DNA of 64,000 bases from Halorubrum sp. CBA1229 (lineage in GTDB: Archaea > Halobacteriota > Halobacteria > Halobacteriales > Haloferacaceae), in NCBI RefSeq assembly GCF_003721435.2, contig NZ_CP054585.1, forward strand, positions 744,001 through 808,000, written 5' to 3'. Each line of letters opens with the position of its first letter. Position 1 is the first letter of the stretch. Positions 18,552 through 26,455 of the stretch are shown one piece after another. A program made the translations under genes and the position numbers. The notes beneath the pieces were generated by a model. The model was not told the DNA's origin, did no database searches, and worked only from the letters and a program-made list of their open reading frames with translations.

Positions 18552-20324
18552 TTATAAAAGGAACGAGCGGAGCCCGTTGAGCGACCGGGCGTTGAGCACG
18601 TCGGCGGCCGCGGCCCAGCCCCGACGGGCGGTGTGGACCCCGTACCTGGCGTTGTCGAGTTCGCGAGGCGCGTGCGCGTCCGTGTTGACGGCGATCGTCG
18701 CGCCCGCCTCGACCGCGGCGCGGACGAACTCCCCGTCGGCGTCGAGGCGCGCGGGGTTCGCGTTCACCTCGATCGCGGTGTCGGCGTCGACCGCGGCGGC
18801 GACGACGGCCTCGACGTCCGGTTCGAGGCCCGGCCGCTCGTTGATCAGCCGTCCGGTCGGGTGACCGAGAACGTCGACGTGCGGGTGTTTGACGGCGCGG
18901 ACCAGCCGGTCCGTGGCCGCCTCGGCGTCCTGGCCGAGCGCCGAGTGAGGCGACGCGACGACCAGATCGAGGGCGGCGAGCGTCTCGTCGTCGGTCGAGA
19001 AGTCACCGTCGGCGTCGATGTTCGCCTCGATCCCGTGGAGCACGGGAATGTCGACGCTCTCGGCCGCTTCGGCGACCGCCGCGGCCTGCGATTCGATCTC
19101 GTCCTCGTCGAGCCCGGTGTTGCCGAATATCCCCGGGCCGGCGGCGTGGTCGGTGACGACGTGGTAGTCGTACCCCCGTTCGGCGGCGGCCCGCGCCATC
19201 TCGGCGATCGAGAACCCGCCGTCGGACCAATCGGTGTGGGTATGGAGGTCGCCGCGCAGGTCGTCCGGGTCGACGAGAAGCGGGAGCTCGCCCGCCGCGG
19301 CCGCCTCGACCTCGCCGTTGTCCTCGCGGAGCTCGGGCGGGACCGGATCCATGTCGAGCGCCTCGTAGACGCCGGCCTCGGTCTCCCCGGCGACGCGCTC
19401 GCCCACGCGCCGGGCGTCGGCGTCCGCGTCGTCGCCTCCGGCATCCGCGTCGTCGACGTCGCTGATATCGAACAGGCCGTACTCGTTGAGCTTCAGGTCG
19501 CGGTCGATCGCGCGGTTGCGCACCGCGACGTTGTGGGCGCGCGAGCCGGTGAAGTACTGGAGCGCGGCGCCGAACTCGTCCGGGTCGACGATCCGGAGGT
19601 CGACCCGGGTCCCGCTCGCGCGGACGCTCGCCTTCCCGGTGCCCGCCTCGATCGTCGCGTCGGCCTCGGGCCAGTCGGTGAGCGCCTCGACGATCGGCTC
19701 GCGCGCGTCGCTGGCGACGAGGAGGTCGATATCGCCGATCGTGTCCTTCCAGCGCCGGATCGAGCCGCACACCTCGACCAACTCGACCGCGTCGCGGTCG
19801 GCGAGGTAGGAGAGCGCCGCGTCGGCGACGGGCCGCGCGTCGCCGAGCCGGGTGCGCTCGCGGGCCTCGCGGGCGAACGGGATGTTGTCGAGGATGTTCT
19901 CCTCCGTCTTCGCGCCGAACCCGGAGACCTCCTGAATCTCGCCGGCCTCCGCGGCCGCCTCCAGCTCGTCGAGGGTGGTGACCCCGAGCGCCTCGTAGAG
20001 GCTCCCGACCGTCTTCGGGCCGACGCCCTCGACCGCCGTGAGCCCCGCCATGTCGACCGGGAGCTCCTCGCGCAGCTCCTCTAACTCCTCGATCTCGCCG
20101 GTCTCGACGTACTCGACGACCTTCGACGCGATCGCGTCGCCGACGCGGTCGATCTCGGCGACGGCGTCCTCGCCCTCGGCCGCGAGGCCCTCGATCGGAG
20201 CGGCGTGCTCGCGGACGTTCTCGGCGGCGCGGCGGTACGCGGTCGGCTTGTACTCCACGCCCGTCGCCTCGAGCAGGTCGGCGAACTCCTCTAAGAGGGC
20301 GGCGACCTCGTCGTTCCGGCTCAT
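18552..20324 (-). CDS. polX: DNA polymerase X family protein with PHP domain
   Basis: The 590-residue protein contains, in order, the 8-kDa helical domain with HhH (LTAVEGVGPKTVGSLYEALG, then EVSGFGAKTEENIL), the nucleotidyltransferase core with GSIRR and the acidic pair GDIDLLV, fingers/thumb (YFTGSRAHNVAVR), and a C-terminal PHP phosphoesterase domain (HTHTDWSDGGFS, GIEANIDADGD, VNTDAHAP). This PolX arrangement acts in gap-filling repair. An acidic loop (DDADAGGDDADADARR) around 285-300 is a haloarchaeal feature. Confidence 0.94.
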   Translation of the reverse strand: MSRNDEVAALLEEFADLLEATGVEYKPTAYRRAAENVREHAAPIEGLAAEGEDAVAEIDRVGDAIASKVVEYVETGEIEELEELREELPVDMAGLTAVEGVGPKTVGSLYEALGVTTLDELEAAAEAGEIQEVSGFGAKTEENILDNIPFAREARERTRLGDARPVADAALSYLADRDAVELVEVCGSIRRWKDTIGDIDLLVASDAREPIVEALTDWPEADATIEAGTGKASVRASGTRVDLRIVDPDEFGAALQYFTGSRAHNVAVRNRAIDRDLKLNEYGLFDISDVDDADAGGDDADADARRVGERVAGETEAGVYEALDMDPVPPELREDNGEVEAAAAGELPLLVDPDDLRGDLHTHTDWSDGGFSIAEMARAAAERGYDYHVVTDHAAGPGIFGNTGLDEDEIESQAAAVAEAAESVDIPVLHGIEANIDADGDFSTDDETLAALDLVVASPHSALGQDAEAATDRLVRAVKHPHVDVLGHPTGRLINERPGLEPDVEAVVAAAVDADTAIEVNANPARLDADGEFVRAAVEAGATIAVNTDAHAPRELDNARYGVHTARRGWAAAADVLNARSLNGLRSFLL

Positions 20325-20419
20325 TACCTCGGCGTTCGGCCGGGCTCTCCTTATACTACCCGGCGACCGGTGTCACGCGCGTCGCGGTCGGACGGTCAGG
20401 GGGCGACGTGGTCAAGCGA

Positions 20420-21733
20420 TCACGAGGCGGTGCGGTCGATCGGCGGCGCCGACGCGACGTACCGCCGGACGAAGAGCACGACGACCGCGCCGAGGAGGAC
20501 CAGCCCGCCCGCGGCGCCGAAGGCGACCGCGTAGCTCGCGGCGGCGAGCCGGCCGCCGACGACGCTCCCGACCCCGCCGGCGAGCGCGCCGAGCGCGGCG
20601 TAGGTCCCGAGCGCCTCCCCCCGGATCGAGAGCGGCGCGAGGCGGGCGACGAGCGTCCCCGCGGTCACCGCGATCACCGCCCACGTCAGCCCGACCACGG
20701 CGAAGGCGACCGCGGCGGCGCCGAACCCGAGCGCGGTCGCGCCCCACACCGCGCCGACGAGCGCGACCGCGGGGAAGGCGATCCCGCGGGTCGAGAGCGA
20801 GGCGACTTGGAGGATCGCGGCGTCGCGGTCGGCGGTCAGCCGGCCGGCGGCGCCGAAGAAGGTCGCGGCGGCGAGCCCGTTTATCAGGTACAGCGCGAAC
20901 ACGCCGTCGGAGCCGAAGCCGACGGAGGTGAGGAACGCCGGCAGCGGCGCGAAGAACACCGCGAAGCCGGCGAACGCGCAGAAGACGGCGGCGAAGTACA
21001 GCGCGAGGGCGGGCGTGAACCGCTCCACGAATCGGCGGGGATGGAGCCCGCGGAAGTCGGCCCGCCCCACGGTGAACGGGAACGCGGCGGTCCGGACGCT
21101 GAACCGGTCGGCCGAGCGGATGGCGCGTCGGAGGCGGTTTCCCGACGCCCGACGGTCGCCGCCGGGGCCTGGGTCCGCGGGCAGCGTCCGGACTCCGAGG
21201 CCGAGTCCGAGCACGGCGGCGGCCGCGAGCGGGACGAACAGCCACCGGATCACCGCTTCGGCCGAGAGGAACTGCCCGCCGACGCTCGTCCAGACCGCGC
21301 CAAGCAACAGTCCGATCGCCCAGCCGATGCCCTGGTACTGGTTCAACAGCGCGATCCGTTCGCTCCAGGCGCTCTCCGGGACGTCGGCGACCGCGAGCAG
21401 CGTCAGGACGGGCGTCGCCGCCGCGAACGCGAACCAGATCGCGCCGTTCGCGACGATCACCGGCGTCACCCGGTCGGTGAGCGGAACCACGGCGATGCCG
21501 GCGGCGGTGAGCGCCAGCATCGCGAGCACGATCGGGCGGCGCTTCCCAGTTCGGTCGGCGATCCGCCCGGCGCCCAGCGCGGCCGGGACCCCGACGACGG
21601 CGGCGACCGCGGCGAGCACGCCGAGCACGACCGGTCCCCCGCCGAGCTCGACGACGTACAGCGGGACGACGAGCGAGGCGCCGCCGAACGCGACCGACCC
21701 GAGCCCCCAGCCGTACAGCCAGCGTTCGGCCAT
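20420..21733 (-). CDS. MFS transporter
   Basis: The 437-residue membrane protein has two six-helix halves. AGRIADRTGKRRPIV at about residues 56-70 is the MFS loop 2-3 motif. A long cytoplasmic loop (DPGPGGDRRASGNRLRRAIR) separates the halves. The substrate cannot be told; sugar/drug exporters share this look. A 53-bp GC-rich tandem repeat (21781-21833) lies upstream of its start. Confidence 0.88.
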   Translation of the reverse strand: MAERWLYGWGLGSVAFGGASLVVPLYVVELGGGPVVLGVLAAVAAVVGVPAALGAGRIADRTGKRRPIVLAMLALTAAGIAVVPLTDRVTPVIVANGAIWFAFAAATPVLTLLAVADVPESAWSERIALLNQYQGIGWAIGLLLGAVWTSVGGQFLSAEAVIRWLFVPLAAAAVLGLGLGVRTLPADPGPGGDRRASGNRLRRAIRSADRFSVRTAAFPFTVGRADFRGLHPRRFVERFTPALALYFAAVFCAFAGFAVFFAPLPAFLTSVGFGSDGVFALYLINGLAAATFFGAAGRLTADRDAAILQVASLSTRGIAFPAVALVGAVWGATALGFGAAAVAFAVVGLTWAVIAVTAGTLVARLAPLSIRGEALGTYAALGALAGGVGSVVGGRLAAASYAVAFGAAGGLVLLGAVVVLFVRRYVASAPPIDRTAS

Positions 21734-21780
21734 GCCACCGAGTGGCGGAGGCTGTCGGATAGACGCACCGATCCGTCACG

Positions 21781-21833
21781 TGCCGGTCGGCGGCGCGGGG
21801 TGCCGGTCGGCGGCGCGGGGTGCCGGTCGGCGG
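21781..21833. repeat. Tandem repeat, 20-bp unit, about 2.7 copies
   Basis: TGCCGGTCGGCGGCGCGGGG occurs at 21781-21800 and 21801-21820, then a 13-bp partial copy. It sits in the divergent region between the MFS and DUF2237 genes. Confidence 0.9.
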
Positions 21834-21897
21834 AACGCACGCCCGAGACACGGGGAGCGCCACCGGCGTCATCGATAAGTCCCGCAGGCCCCGAACG

Positions 21898-22377
21898 GTG
21901 GACGTGTCCATCGACGAGACCGACGGCGGCGAGACCGACCGCAACGTGTTCGGCGGCGAGCTGGCGCCCTGCGGCGGCGAGCCGACGACCGGGTACCTCC
22001 GCGACGGCCGCTGCCGGGACGTCGACGGCGACGTCGGCGAACACACCCTCTGTGCGGTCGTGACCGCCGAGTTCCTGACGTACAGCCGCGAACGCGGCAA
22101 CGGCCTGATCACGCCGCGGCCGGAGTTCGACTTCCCCGGGCTGGAGCCGGGCGACCGCTGGTGCCTCTGCGTGGGCCGGTGGGTCGAGGCGGCCGACGCG
22201 GGGGTCGCGCCGCCGGTGGTGTTGGAGGCGACGAACGAGTCCGTACTCCGCGCCGTCGACCCCGACCGGCTCCGTGAGCACGAGTTCGACCCGGAAACGT
22301 TCGATTCGGACGGGTTCGAGCCGGACGGATTCGACCCGGACGGGGTCGGTGCGGACGGGGTCGGTACGGACGAGTAA
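21898..22377 (+). CDS. DUF2237 family protein with C-terminal repeats
   Basis: The 159-residue protein matches the DUF2237 pattern almost end to end: NVFGGELAPCGGEPTTGYLRDG, VGEHTLCAVVTAEFL, SRERGNGLITPRPEFDFPGL, GDRWCLCVGRW and APPVVLEATNES. Function unknown for the family; conserved Cys residues are kept. The last 25 residues are an Asp-Gly pentapeptide-like repeat (DSDGFEPDGFDPDGVGADG) absent from the family core. GTG at 21898 lies about 24 bases after a GATAAG box. Confidence 0.88.
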   Translation: MDVSIDETDGGETDRNVFGGELAPCGGEPTTGYLRDGRCRDVDGDVGEHTLCAVVTAEFLTYSRERGNGLITPRPEFDFPGLEPGDRWCLCVGRWVEAADAGVAPPVVLEATNESVLRAVDPDRLREHEFDPETFDSDGFEPDGFDPDGVGADGVGTDE

Positions 22378-22392
22378 CCGCCGACGCGGCGG

Positions 22393-22803
22393 CTACTCGG
22401 CGTCTTCGGCGGCCGCGTCGAGGAGCATGACCGCGCCGCCCAGCAGCGCGACGTTCTTCAGGAAGTTGATCTTGTTGCCGTGGCGCTCCTTCCCTTCCAT
22501 CGTCCAGAAGTTATGGATCGAGGGGGTCGTCCCGAGGAAGAAGACGATCAGCGCCCCGGCGGACGCCCGCGGGAACTTCCAGAAGACGACGCCGAGGTTG
22601 GCGACGAACAGCATGCCCGTGACGAACGGGACGAGCACGTCGGGCATCGGGACGCCCTTCTCCTCGGCGACCGAAACCCGCTTCTCGTTGTTCTTGAACC
22701 CGTCGACGGCCATGTACGCCAAGATGCCGCCGTAGAGGGCGCGACCGATCGCGGACGGCGGGGAGGCGGACTCCCCTCCAGCGGCCGCCTCGTCGTCGCT
22801 CAC
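22393..22803 (-). CDS. DoxX-family membrane protein
   Basis: The 136-residue protein has a short hydrophilic N-terminus, then four hydrophobic segments with DoxX-like features: AIGRALYGGILAYMAVDGF, VPFVTGMLFVANLGVV, GALIVFFLGTTPSIHNFW and NFLKNVALLGGAVMLL. The GTG start at 22803 overlaps the stop of the BNR-repeat gene (GTGA), so the two form an operon behind the promoter at 23886-23903. DoxX proteins act with quinone-linked oxidoreductases in some systems; the role here is unknown. Confidence 0.85.
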   Translation of the reverse strand: MSDDEAAAGGESASPPSAIGRALYGGILAYMAVDGFKNNEKRVSVAEEKGVPMPDVLVPFVTGMLFVANLGVVFWKFPRASAGALIVFFLGTTPSIHNFWTMEGKERHGNKINFLKNVALLGGAVMLLDAAAEDAE

Positions 22804-23852
22804 GCCGACACCACCTCGATGCGGCTGACGTTCGCGTCGACGCGCCCGACCGTCTCGTAGGCGCCGTCGTCGCTCCGGCGCATGATCCGGCCCTCGACGT
22901 CGTCGCGCTGGTCGGGCACGTCGAACAGCCCGGAGCCGCAGATCACGTCGCCGTCGTGGACGGCCCACGTCTCGACGATCTCGTGAGGCTCGCCCGGGAA
23001 CGGGACGCGCTCGAAGTCGCGGCCGAAGTTCGTCGACTCGAACAGCGCGACCTCGTGGTCGTCGTTCACCCACGCCGGCGGCGCCTCCTCGCCGCCGCAG
23101 AAGAAGACGGTGCCGTCGTGGACGAACACCCGCCGGATGTACGAGAAGTCGTTTCCGGCGTCGATCCGGCTCCACGACTCGCCCGCGTCGGTCGTCCGCC
23201 AGAGCCCGCCCTCGCCGACCGCGTGGCCGAGGCCGAGGTTCTCCAAGTCGTGGTCGAGGTAGCCGGTCGCCGCGAGCCACACGTCCTCGGAGATCGGCAG
23301 GACCTGGTGGACGTCGTCGACGATTGTGTCACGCCGGTCCGCCCACGTCTGTCCGGCGTCGTCGCTGAGGTGGATCCCGCCGGCCTCGACGCCCGCGATC
23401 AGCCGCTCGGGTCGCCCCGGGACGGCCTCCAGCGCTCGGAGCCTGGCGTAGTGGGGGTCGATCGGCGACTCCCAGCGGCCGCGCGAGGGCAGGTCGCGGA
23501 ACCCCTTCAGCTCCGTCCACGTCTCCCCGTCGTCGACCGAGCGGAAGATGTAGGGGTCGTTCGTCCCGGCGTACAGCGCGCCGTCGGCCGTCGCGAGGAT
23601 CGACCAGACCTCGCTCTGCCCGGCGTGCCAGAAGCGGTCGCCGAGGGGGACCTCGAGGTCCTCCCACGTCCGGCCGCCGTCGCGGGAGCGGTACGCGCCC
23701 GTCGAGGAGGCCACGAAGACGCCCTCCGCGTGGTCCCACGACTTCACCGCGGTGACGACCTCGCAGTCGAGCACCCGCTCCGCCTCCTCGCGCTCGAACG
23801 GCACGTCGTCGACTCGATAGAGCCCGTCGTCCGTCCCGATCAACAGTGTCAT
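22800..23852 (-). CDS. BNR/sialidase-like beta-propeller protein
   Basis: The 350-residue protein has several Asp-box repeats of the S-x-D-x-G-x-T-W type: RSRDGGRTWEDL, RSVDDGETWTEL, LSDDAGQTWADR and TTDAGESWSRI. It should fold as a beta-propeller. There is no signal peptide, and no hydrolase active site is evident, so it may be a binding or scaffold protein. The ATG at 23852 lies 35 bp from the inner edge of the inverted repeat at 23886-23903, with a CTTTAGTA promoter box between. Confidence 0.85.
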   Translation of the reverse strand: MTLLIGTDDGLYRVDDVPFEREEAERVLDCEVVTAVKSWDHAEGVFVASSTGAYRSRDGGRTWEDLEVPLGDRFWHAGQSEVWSILATADGALYAGTNDPYIFRSVDDGETWTELKGFRDLPSRGRWESPIDPHYARLRALEAVPGRPERLIAGVEAGGIHLSDDAGQTWADRRDTIVDDVHQVLPISEDVWLAATGYLDHDLENLGLGHAVGEGGLWRTTDAGESWSRIDAGNDFSYIRRVFVHDGTVFFCGGEEAPPAWVNDDHEVALFESTNFGRDFERVPFPGEPHEIVETWAVHDGDVICGSGLFDVPDQRDDVEGRIMRRSDDGAYETVGRVDANVSRIEVVSA

Positions 23853-23885
23853 ACACGGATACGTGGGTCGGACGCCTACTAAAGT

Positions 23886-23903
23886 TTTTACCAAGCTGTA
23901 AAA
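23886..23903. promoter_or_regulatory. Candidate TetR-type operator (BNR / TatD-like promoter region)
   Basis: TTTTAC-N6-GTAAAA is a perfect inverted repeat directly upstream of the TATA box of the 23852 gene, in the divergent region with the TatD-like gene. The core TTTAC-N6-GTAAA recurs at 27846-27861 next to a TetR gene. Confidence 0.65.
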
Positions 23904-24002
23904 CGCTAAGTGGCCGGGGGTGTAATCGGAGAGCGACGAGGGGTCGCCGGCGGCGTGACCGCGCTGCCGCGGCGCGGCGTCGGCGGACTCATGAGACCAC
24001 CT

Positions 24003-25010
24003 ATGACCACACCGCACCCGACCAAGCGACCGACCGACGCGGCGCACCTCGACGACGACATCGACCCCCCGCGGGAGCTGCTGAACCTCCCGTGGATCGA
24101 CATCCACAACCACGCGCACACGCTCTCGTGGGACGACCGCGAGCGCTACGCGCTCTCCGGGTGTCGCTCCATGCTGATGGTCGCGTCCGGCTACCACTGG
24201 ACCCCCTACAAGCCGGTCGAGGCCGACGACATCCGGTTCCTCTGGGACGACGCGATCAACCGCCGCGCGGCCATCGAGCGCAATCACTTCTTCGAGGCGA
24301 AGCTCGGGCTCGGCGTCCACACCGGCGTCCGCATCGAGAACCCCGACGAGCTGATCGAGGCGATGGACGACTACTGCGCGCTCGACGAGGTCGCCGCCGT
24401 CGGCGAGACCGGCGTCGTCCCCGCCGGCCACGTCGAGGGGTGGGCCCTCGACGAGCAGCAGGCGGTCGTGGGAGCGCAGATGGAGCTCGCCGAGAGACAC
24501 GACCTCCCCGTGATCCTCCACACGCCGAACACGTCGACGGAGTCGAAGCGCTCCTACCGGGACGGGCTCGGCGTCACTCCCGGCTACGAGAAGAACGCGG
24601 GGCTCGGCACGGACCCTGTCCTCGACGGCGAGAACCCCGCGCTCGACGCGGTGCGGCTCGACGTCGAGGCGATGCGCGACGCCGGGCTCGACGACGAGCG
24701 TGTCGTCGCCTCCCACGCCGACCGCAACAACACCGAGTACCTGATGAAACAAACCGACTGCTACCTGAGCTACACCATCGGCCACTCGTGGCTGGTCGGC
24801 GTCGACGCCGCAGATGTCGCCGACGCGATCGACGAGTACGGGCCCGACCGGATCATGGTCGACACCGACTGCGCGAACGTGCTCCGCACCGACCCGTACG
24901 CCCTCAAGCGCGCGATCTTCGAGCTGTATCGGTACGGGATCGACGTCGACGATATCCGAACTGTCGTGCTGGAGAACCCGCGAGAGGTCTTCGACTTCGA
25001 GCAGGAGTAA
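24003..25010 (+). CDS. TatD-like metal-dependent hydrolase
   Basis: The 335-residue protein has the metal-dependent TIM-barrel pattern: IDIHNHAHTL near the N-terminus, AAVGETGVVPAGH, LPVILHTPN, ASHADRNN and MVDTDCANVL. These give the His/Glu/His/His/Asp ligands of TatD-like or amidohydrolase enzymes. The ATG at 24003 is preferred; the frame is open to a GTG at 23910, but the added 31 residues are Gly/Arg-rich and unlike haloarchaeal proteins. It is divergent from the BNR gene and shares the candidate operator. Substrate unknown. Confidence 0.82.
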   Translation: MTTPHPTKRPTDAAHLDDDIDPPRELLNLPWIDIHNHAHTLSWDDRERYALSGCRSMLMVASGYHWTPYKPVEADDIRFLWDDAINRRAAIERNHFFEAKLGLGVHTGVRIENPDELIEAMDDYCALDEVAAVGETGVVPAGHVEGWALDEQQAVVGAQMELAERHDLPVILHTPNTSTESKRSYRDGLGVTPGYEKNAGLGTDPVLDGENPALDAVRLDVEAMRDAGLDDERVVASHADRNNTEYLMKQTDCYLSYTIGHSWLVGVDAADVADAIDEYGPDRIMVDTDCANVLRTDPYALKRAIFELYRYGIDVDDIRTVVLENPREVFDFEQE

Positions 25011-25080
25011 GCGCGATCCCGCCGGGGCGACCCGCCTAAACCACGTTCTTCAGGCAGATCCCTGAGCGACGGCGACGATC

Positions 25081-25440
25081 GCTTATAAATCGACACCGTG
25101 CAGTGGCGTGCGCCTCCGAGTGGCCGCCACCGGCGGCCACGAGGAGCACGCGCGAGGGAGTCGCTGGCGCCGGCGGCGCCAGCGACGAGGCTGGGGAGGT
25201 GTGAGGTGCGGTGCTGTGCGGGTGGGACTCAAAGGGGCAGTCGCGAGGACGACTTAGGCGACGAAAGCACCGCAAGGAGCGAGTGAAACGAGCGACTGAG
25301 GAGCGCAGCGAGCGTAAGTCGTCCTCGCGACTGGGGCTTTGGAGGTGTTCACTGCCGATCCGTAGTCAGCGATTTATAAGCGAGCGACTGGGGCTTTGGA
25401 GGCGTTCACCGCAGCGTCAGCGACCACGGATAAACAGCCG
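25081..25440 (+). ncRNA. Highly structured intergenic element, candidate non-coding RNA or dispersed repeat
   Basis: There is no credible gene from 25011 to 25520. After a TATA-like CTTATAAA (25082-25089) come three strong hairpins: 25120-25140 (9-bp arms, 3-nt loop), 25160-25186 (12-bp arms, 3-nt loop) and 25238-25333 (perfect 19-bp arms around a 58-nt loop). Then follow two near-identical 24-nt boxes at 25329-25352 and 25386-25409 containing CTGGGGCTTTGGAGG, 57 bp apart. A second TTTATAA lies between the boxes. The pattern suggests a structured RNA or a haloarchaeal palindromic repeat; strand is inferred from the first TATA. Confidence 0.5.
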
Positions 25441-25464
25441 ACGGCAACACCACTCGACCGCTTA

Positions 25465-25489
25465 TAAAAGTCGCGAGCCGACTCGGCTC
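25465..25489 (-). terminator. Possible terminator for the FAA hydrolase operon
   Basis: Downstream of the stop at 25521 on the minus strand, GAGCCGA-N1-TCGGCTC (25475-25489) is followed by GCGACTTTTAT. A short stem then a T-run is compatible with termination. TTATAAA in the same place could alternatively be a plus-strand promoter. Confidence 0.4.
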
Positions 25490-25520
25490 ACGTACTCCCG
25501 TGAGAGTCGTCGCGTCGCTA

Positions 25521-26414
25521 TTATTTGTCGTACGCGAACTCGCTCGTGAGTTCGCCGACGCCCTCCACGCCGACCGTGACGCTGTCGCCGTCCTCCAAGA
25601 GGACCGGCGGCTCGCGGTAGACGCCGACGCCCGGCGGCGTGCCGGTGAACAGCAGGTCCCCCGGCTTCAGCGTGAACGCCCGACTGCAGAAGGAGACGAG
25701 CTCGTCGATCCCGAAGATCAGGTTCGCCGTCGTCGACTCCTGGAGCCGCTCGCCGTTCACGTCCGCCCAGATGTCGAGGTCGTGCGGGTCGTCCACCTCG
25801 TCGGTGGTCACGATATCCGGGCCGATCGGGGCGAACGAGTCGAGGCTCTTGCCGCGGACCCACTGGCCGTCGCCGTGCTGGAGGTCGCGGGCGGACACGT
25901 CGTTGCCGACGGTGAAGCCGGCGACGTACTCCAACGCCTCCTCGGGGTCGACGCGGCGGGCCTCCTCGCCGATGACGGCGACGAGCTCGGCCTCGTAGTC
26001 GACCTTCCCCGTGAGCTCCGGGTCCCACGAGACGGTGTCTTCGGGCCCCGTCACCGAGGTCGGGAACTTCGAGAAGAGGACGGGCTCGTCCGGGATCGGG
26101 TTGTCGCCCTCCTCCGCGTGGTCGCGGTAGTTGAGCCCGACGCAGACGACCTTCTCCGGGTCGGAGACGGGCGCCGCCCGCGAGACGGCGTCGGCGTCGT
26201 AGCGCCCGACCCCCGTCTCCGCCGCGTACTCGACCGCCAGTTCGGCCTTCCGGCGCCACTCCCAGTCGGCGAGCAGGCCGGTCGTCGATTCGTCGATGTG
26301 GACCCCGGTGGCCGCGCCCGCTTCGGGGAGGCTGACGACCGCGTCGCCGCCGTCGATCAGCGCGCCGCACCAGGGCTCTGCCGCGTCCGTCGTTCGGTAT
26401 TGTCCGATTTTCAT
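25521..26414 (-). CDS. Fumarylacetoacetate hydrolase family protein
   Basis: The 297-residue protein has the FAH C-terminal domain: VCVGLNYRDHAEEG, VDYEAELVAVIG with the metal-binding Glu residues, GFTVGNDVSARDLQ, GKSLDSFAPIGPDI and LLFTGTPPGVG. The family cleaves or isomerises beta-diketo and 2-oxo acids in aromatic and related catabolism. It begins 41 bp after the amidohydrolase stop and is probably transcribed with it. The reaction here is unknown. Confidence 0.92.
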   Translation of the reverse strand: MKIGQYRTTDAAEPWCGALIDGGDAVVSLPEAGAATGVHIDESTTGLLADWEWRRKAELAVEYAAETGVGRYDADAVSRAAPVSDPEKVVCVGLNYRDHAEEGDNPIPDEPVLFSKFPTSVTGPEDTVSWDPELTGKVDYEAELVAVIGEEARRVDPEEALEYVAGFTVGNDVSARDLQHGDGQWVRGKSLDSFAPIGPDIVTTDEVDDPHDLDIWADVNGERLQESTTANLIFGIDELVSFCSRAFTLKPGDLLFTGTPPGVGVYREPPVLLEDGDSVTVGVEGVGELTSEFAYDK

Positions 26415-26455
26415 GTGAGATGAGGGAATGAGGGTGGTGAAATCGATCGCGGGGG

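Noticed and set aside
21781-21833. Regular repeats as a CRISPR array
   Set aside because: Units are contiguous with no spacers. No array with spacers was seen anywhere in the window.
20408-22112. Very long frames on both strands over the MFS gene
   Set aside because: Arg/Pro/Gly-rich products with no domains; high G+C removes stop codons in alternate frames. The hydrophobic MFS frame explains the region.
23910-24002. Upstream GTG start for the TatD-like hydrolase
   Set aside because: The added residues are Gly/Arg-rich, repetitive and basic, and the homologous fold starts after 24003. It remains possible because the GTG lies about 25 bases after a TATA-like sequence.
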